Positions 45,730 through 46,898 of a stretch of 46,898 nt of DNA are shown piece after piece (the stretch's first letter is position 1; each line of letters begins with the position of its first letter). This DNA is from Muribaculaceae bacterium (GTDB lineage Bacteria > Bacteroidota > Bacteroidia > Bacteroidales > Muribaculaceae), in assembly GCA_022509065.1 (NCBI GenBank), contig JAFLTY010000018.1, positions 1 through 46,898 of the forward strand, written 5' to 3'. The notes under the pieces are model-generated. The model worked only from the letters and a program-made list of their open reading frames with translations, made no database searches and was not told the DNA's origin. The position numbers and the translations under genes were made by a program.

Positions 45730-46023
45730 ATGAAAGCTGTTATGATAACCTACGACCAGGCTCATCACGAGGCTGTGGTAAATATTTTGACACGCACGAA
45801 CAACCGCGGCTATACAGCGTGGCCACAGGTTACCGGACGCGGTACCAGAACGGGTGACCCTCACCTGGGGACACACGCGTGGCCAACAATAAACGCCGCT
45901 ATATACACTGTGGTCGAGGATTACAGACTTAAACCGCTTCTCGACGAGTTGCAACAGCTCGACCGCGAGCGTCCATTGCTCGGTATCCACGCTTTTGTGT
46001 GGAGTATCGAAGAAATGATTTGA
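45730..46023 (+). CDS. PG0541-type transporter-associated small protein (PII-like fold)
   Basis: The 97-residue cytoplasmic protein has the beta-alpha-beta pattern of PII/CutA-like proteins. The first strand is KAVMITYD and the helix HHEAVVNILTRTNN. A loop follows, GRGTRTGDPHLGTHAWPTIN, and the last part is VVEDYRLKPLLDELQQLDRE with LGIHAFVWSIEEM. This family is found next to RND pump genes in Bacteroidetes and is named after PG0541 of Porphyromonas. By analogy with PII proteins it may bind a small ligand in the loop and adjust pump activity; that is inference. It starts four bases after the pump's stop codon. Confidence 0.85.
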   Translation: MKAVMITYDQAHHEAVVNILTRTNNRGYTAWPQVTGRGTRTGDPHLGTHAWPTINAAIYTVVEDYRLKPLLDELQQLDRERPLLGIHAFVWSIEEMI

Positions 46024-46048
46024 CACAAAACTCGAACAACAACATGTC

Positions 46049-46558
46049 ATGATAAATCTGCGCCCCCTGTCCCGCAATGATTTCTTCCTTGTCAAGGAGT
46101 TTATTTCTCAGGGACGCAGATATCAAAACACACTCGGTTTCGAACAGTGGCTCGAGGGTTATCCTTCGGACGACTTGCTCGAAACCGATTTCTCGTTGCA
46201 GAGAGGGTATATAATAGAGGTTGATGACGAAGAAGCCGGATATGTCGTTATCGATCTTAACGGCGACCCGGAGTATGACCGGTTGAGCCAGATCTGGACA
46301 CACAAGGGACGGTATGCCGTCGTTCATCGCCTTGTTCTTAACGACCGATTTCGGGGACGTGGGCTCGCCACAGCACTTATAGGGGTCATAGAGGAACATA
46401 TCATGCGACATGGCATATCTATCGTACGATTTGACACGGGCATCAAGAATGTACCTATGCAGAGGCTCCTCACACGATGCGATTATGACTGTCGGGGAAG
46501 TTATGCCTTTATCTGGGGAGAAAGGTTGGCTTACGAGAAATTATTACCGTGTACATAA
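46049..46558 (+). CDS. GNAT-family N-acetyltransferase
   Basis: The 169-residue protein has the GNAT order of motifs. The N-terminal part is LRPLSRNDFFLVKEFISQGR, the central strand is GYIIEVDDEEAGYVVIDL, and the acetyl-CoA loop RFRGRGLATALIGVIEEHI fits R/Q-x-x-G-x-G/A. The last motif has FDTGIKNVPMQRLLTRCDYD. It transfers an acetyl group to an unknown amine. It lies 25 bases after the PII-like gene and probably belongs to the same transcript; modification of a drug or a regulator would fit the context but is unsupported. Confidence 0.9.
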   Translation: MINLRPLSRNDFFLVKEFISQGRRYQNTLGFEQWLEGYPSDDLLETDFSLQRGYIIEVDDEEAGYVVIDLNGDPEYDRLSQIWTHKGRYAVVHRLVLNDRFRGRGLATALIGVIEEHIMRHGISIVRFDTGIKNVPMQRLLTRCDYDCRGSYAFIWGERLAYEKLLPCT

Positions 46559-46601
46559 ATCATTGGGGTTTCATTGTATTGGAAGGAACGCAAGCGGAGA
46601 G

Positions 46602-46663
46602 GGACGATTGATGTAGAGGGACAGTTGATGTGGAAGGACGGTTGATGTAGGGGACGGCTGTGG
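46602..46663 (+). repeat. 17-base tandem repeat, about 3.5 copies
   Basis: Units start at 46602, 46619 and 46636 with a partial fourth near 46652. The consensus is GGACrgTTGATGTrGrr. Units differ at a few positions, so the array is not brand new. Confidence 0.75.
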
Positions 46664-46692
46664 CGGCACTTACTTTTTCGTACCCGTTGTTC

Positions 46693-46778
46693 GAGTTTCT
46701 GTTGCAGAAACCTCCGGTTTCTGTTACAAAAACCCGAGTTAATGTTACAGAAACTCCGGGTTAATGTTACGTAAACAG
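46693..46778 (+). repeat. palindromic repeat module, copy 1
   Basis: Four units of about 21-23 bases: the first centres on GTTTCTG-TTG-CAGAAAC, a perfect 7-base palindrome. Later units alternate GGTTTCTGTTACA and GGTTAATGTTACAG before AAACyCCG. Each unit can fold on itself. Confidence 0.8.
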
Positions 46779-46833
46779 ACGCATTTTTTCACTTTTATAT
46801 ACCCAAGTTAGCCTTCGTCAGAGCTACTTTTTT

Positions 46834-46898
46834 GAGTTTCTGTTGCAGAAACCCCCGGTTTCTGTTACAAAAACCCGGGTTAATGTTACAGAAACTCC
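46834..46898 (+). repeat. palindromic repeat module, copy 2 (cut by window end)
   Basis: These 65 bases match 46693-46757 at 63 of 65 positions. The copies are 141 bases apart. The module probably continues beyond the window. Confidence 0.85.

Larger units (their letters stand above)
46559..46898. other. 340-base non-coding right end containing short repeats
   Basis: No gene is visible on either strand. The region holds a 17-base tandem repeat (46602-46663) and a 65-base palindromic module present twice (46693-46757 and 46834-46898, the second running into the window edge). Between them is an AT-rich spacer. Confidence 0.7.

Noticed and set aside
46693-46760. Repeat module as a coding seven-residue repeat (VSVTKTR/VNVTETP)
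   Set aside because: Frame breaks after about 24 codons, units vary in length by one base, and both strands read equally well because the units are palindromic.
46693-46778. Repeats at the right end as a CRISPR array
   Set aside because: Units are contiguous and about 22 bases long with no unique spacers, and no cas genes are present.

Overview
The window looks like chromosomal DNA from a gut Bacteroidales bacterium, most likely Muribaculaceae or a close relative. The placement is inferred from gene families and promoter style, not from a marker-gene search. Shine-Dalgarno sites are scarce. Several genes are preceded by Bacteroidetes-type promoters (TTTG, 19-20 bases, then TAnnTTTG). Gene families largely confined to this phylum are present: a MurF-alanine racemase fusion, GSCFA, BT_3928/DUF1599, DUF4890, a GH3-serine hydrolase fusion and a PG0541-like transporter partner.

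Layout. Positions 1-54 hold a partial tRNA-Met, followed by an ECF sigma factor on the minus strand. Positions 1184-5867 carry housekeeping genes on the plus strand (lepA, ispE, grpE, dnaJ), closed by a terminator. Positions about 6048-7720 are a gene graveyard: a 5'-truncated surface protein, a second C-terminal fragment, nested palindromes, a strong terminator and a possible 3' end of a lost minus-strand outer membrane gene. Positions 7756-8479 hold a thioredoxin and a cysteine-free paralogue. Positions 8570-13963 are a minus-strand envelope operon (5'-nucleotidase-like enzyme, GH3-serine hydrolase fusion, DUF3298 protein). A DUF4890 protein follows on the plus strand.

Positions 14891-30007 are one long minus-strand run. 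It reads in transcription order: GT2 glycosyltransferase, MINPP-type phosphatase, prmC, recX, a Ser/Thr kinase, a histidine kinase, a PorE-like OmpA lipoprotein, GSCFA, MurF-Alr and comEC. After a promoter come DUF1599 and a BT_3928-type DoxX membrane protein. A small TPR-like gene diverges at 30071, and a prolyl oligopeptidase-lipoprotein pair reads leftward at 33498-30411.

Positions 33822-46558 contain two complete tripartite RND efflux systems head to tail. The second also carries a PII-like small protein and a GNAT acetyltransferase. The last 300 bases are non-coding and hold two families of short repeats, including a 65-base palindromic module present twice.

I found no CRISPR array, phage, insertion sequence or recognisable defence system. 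The most unusual items are the MurF half with an altered P-loop, the cysteine-free thioredoxin twin, the truncated surface-protein locus, the overlapping face-to-face promoters at 30045-30085, a palindrome over the DUF1599 promoter, and the palindromic repeat modules at the right edge.
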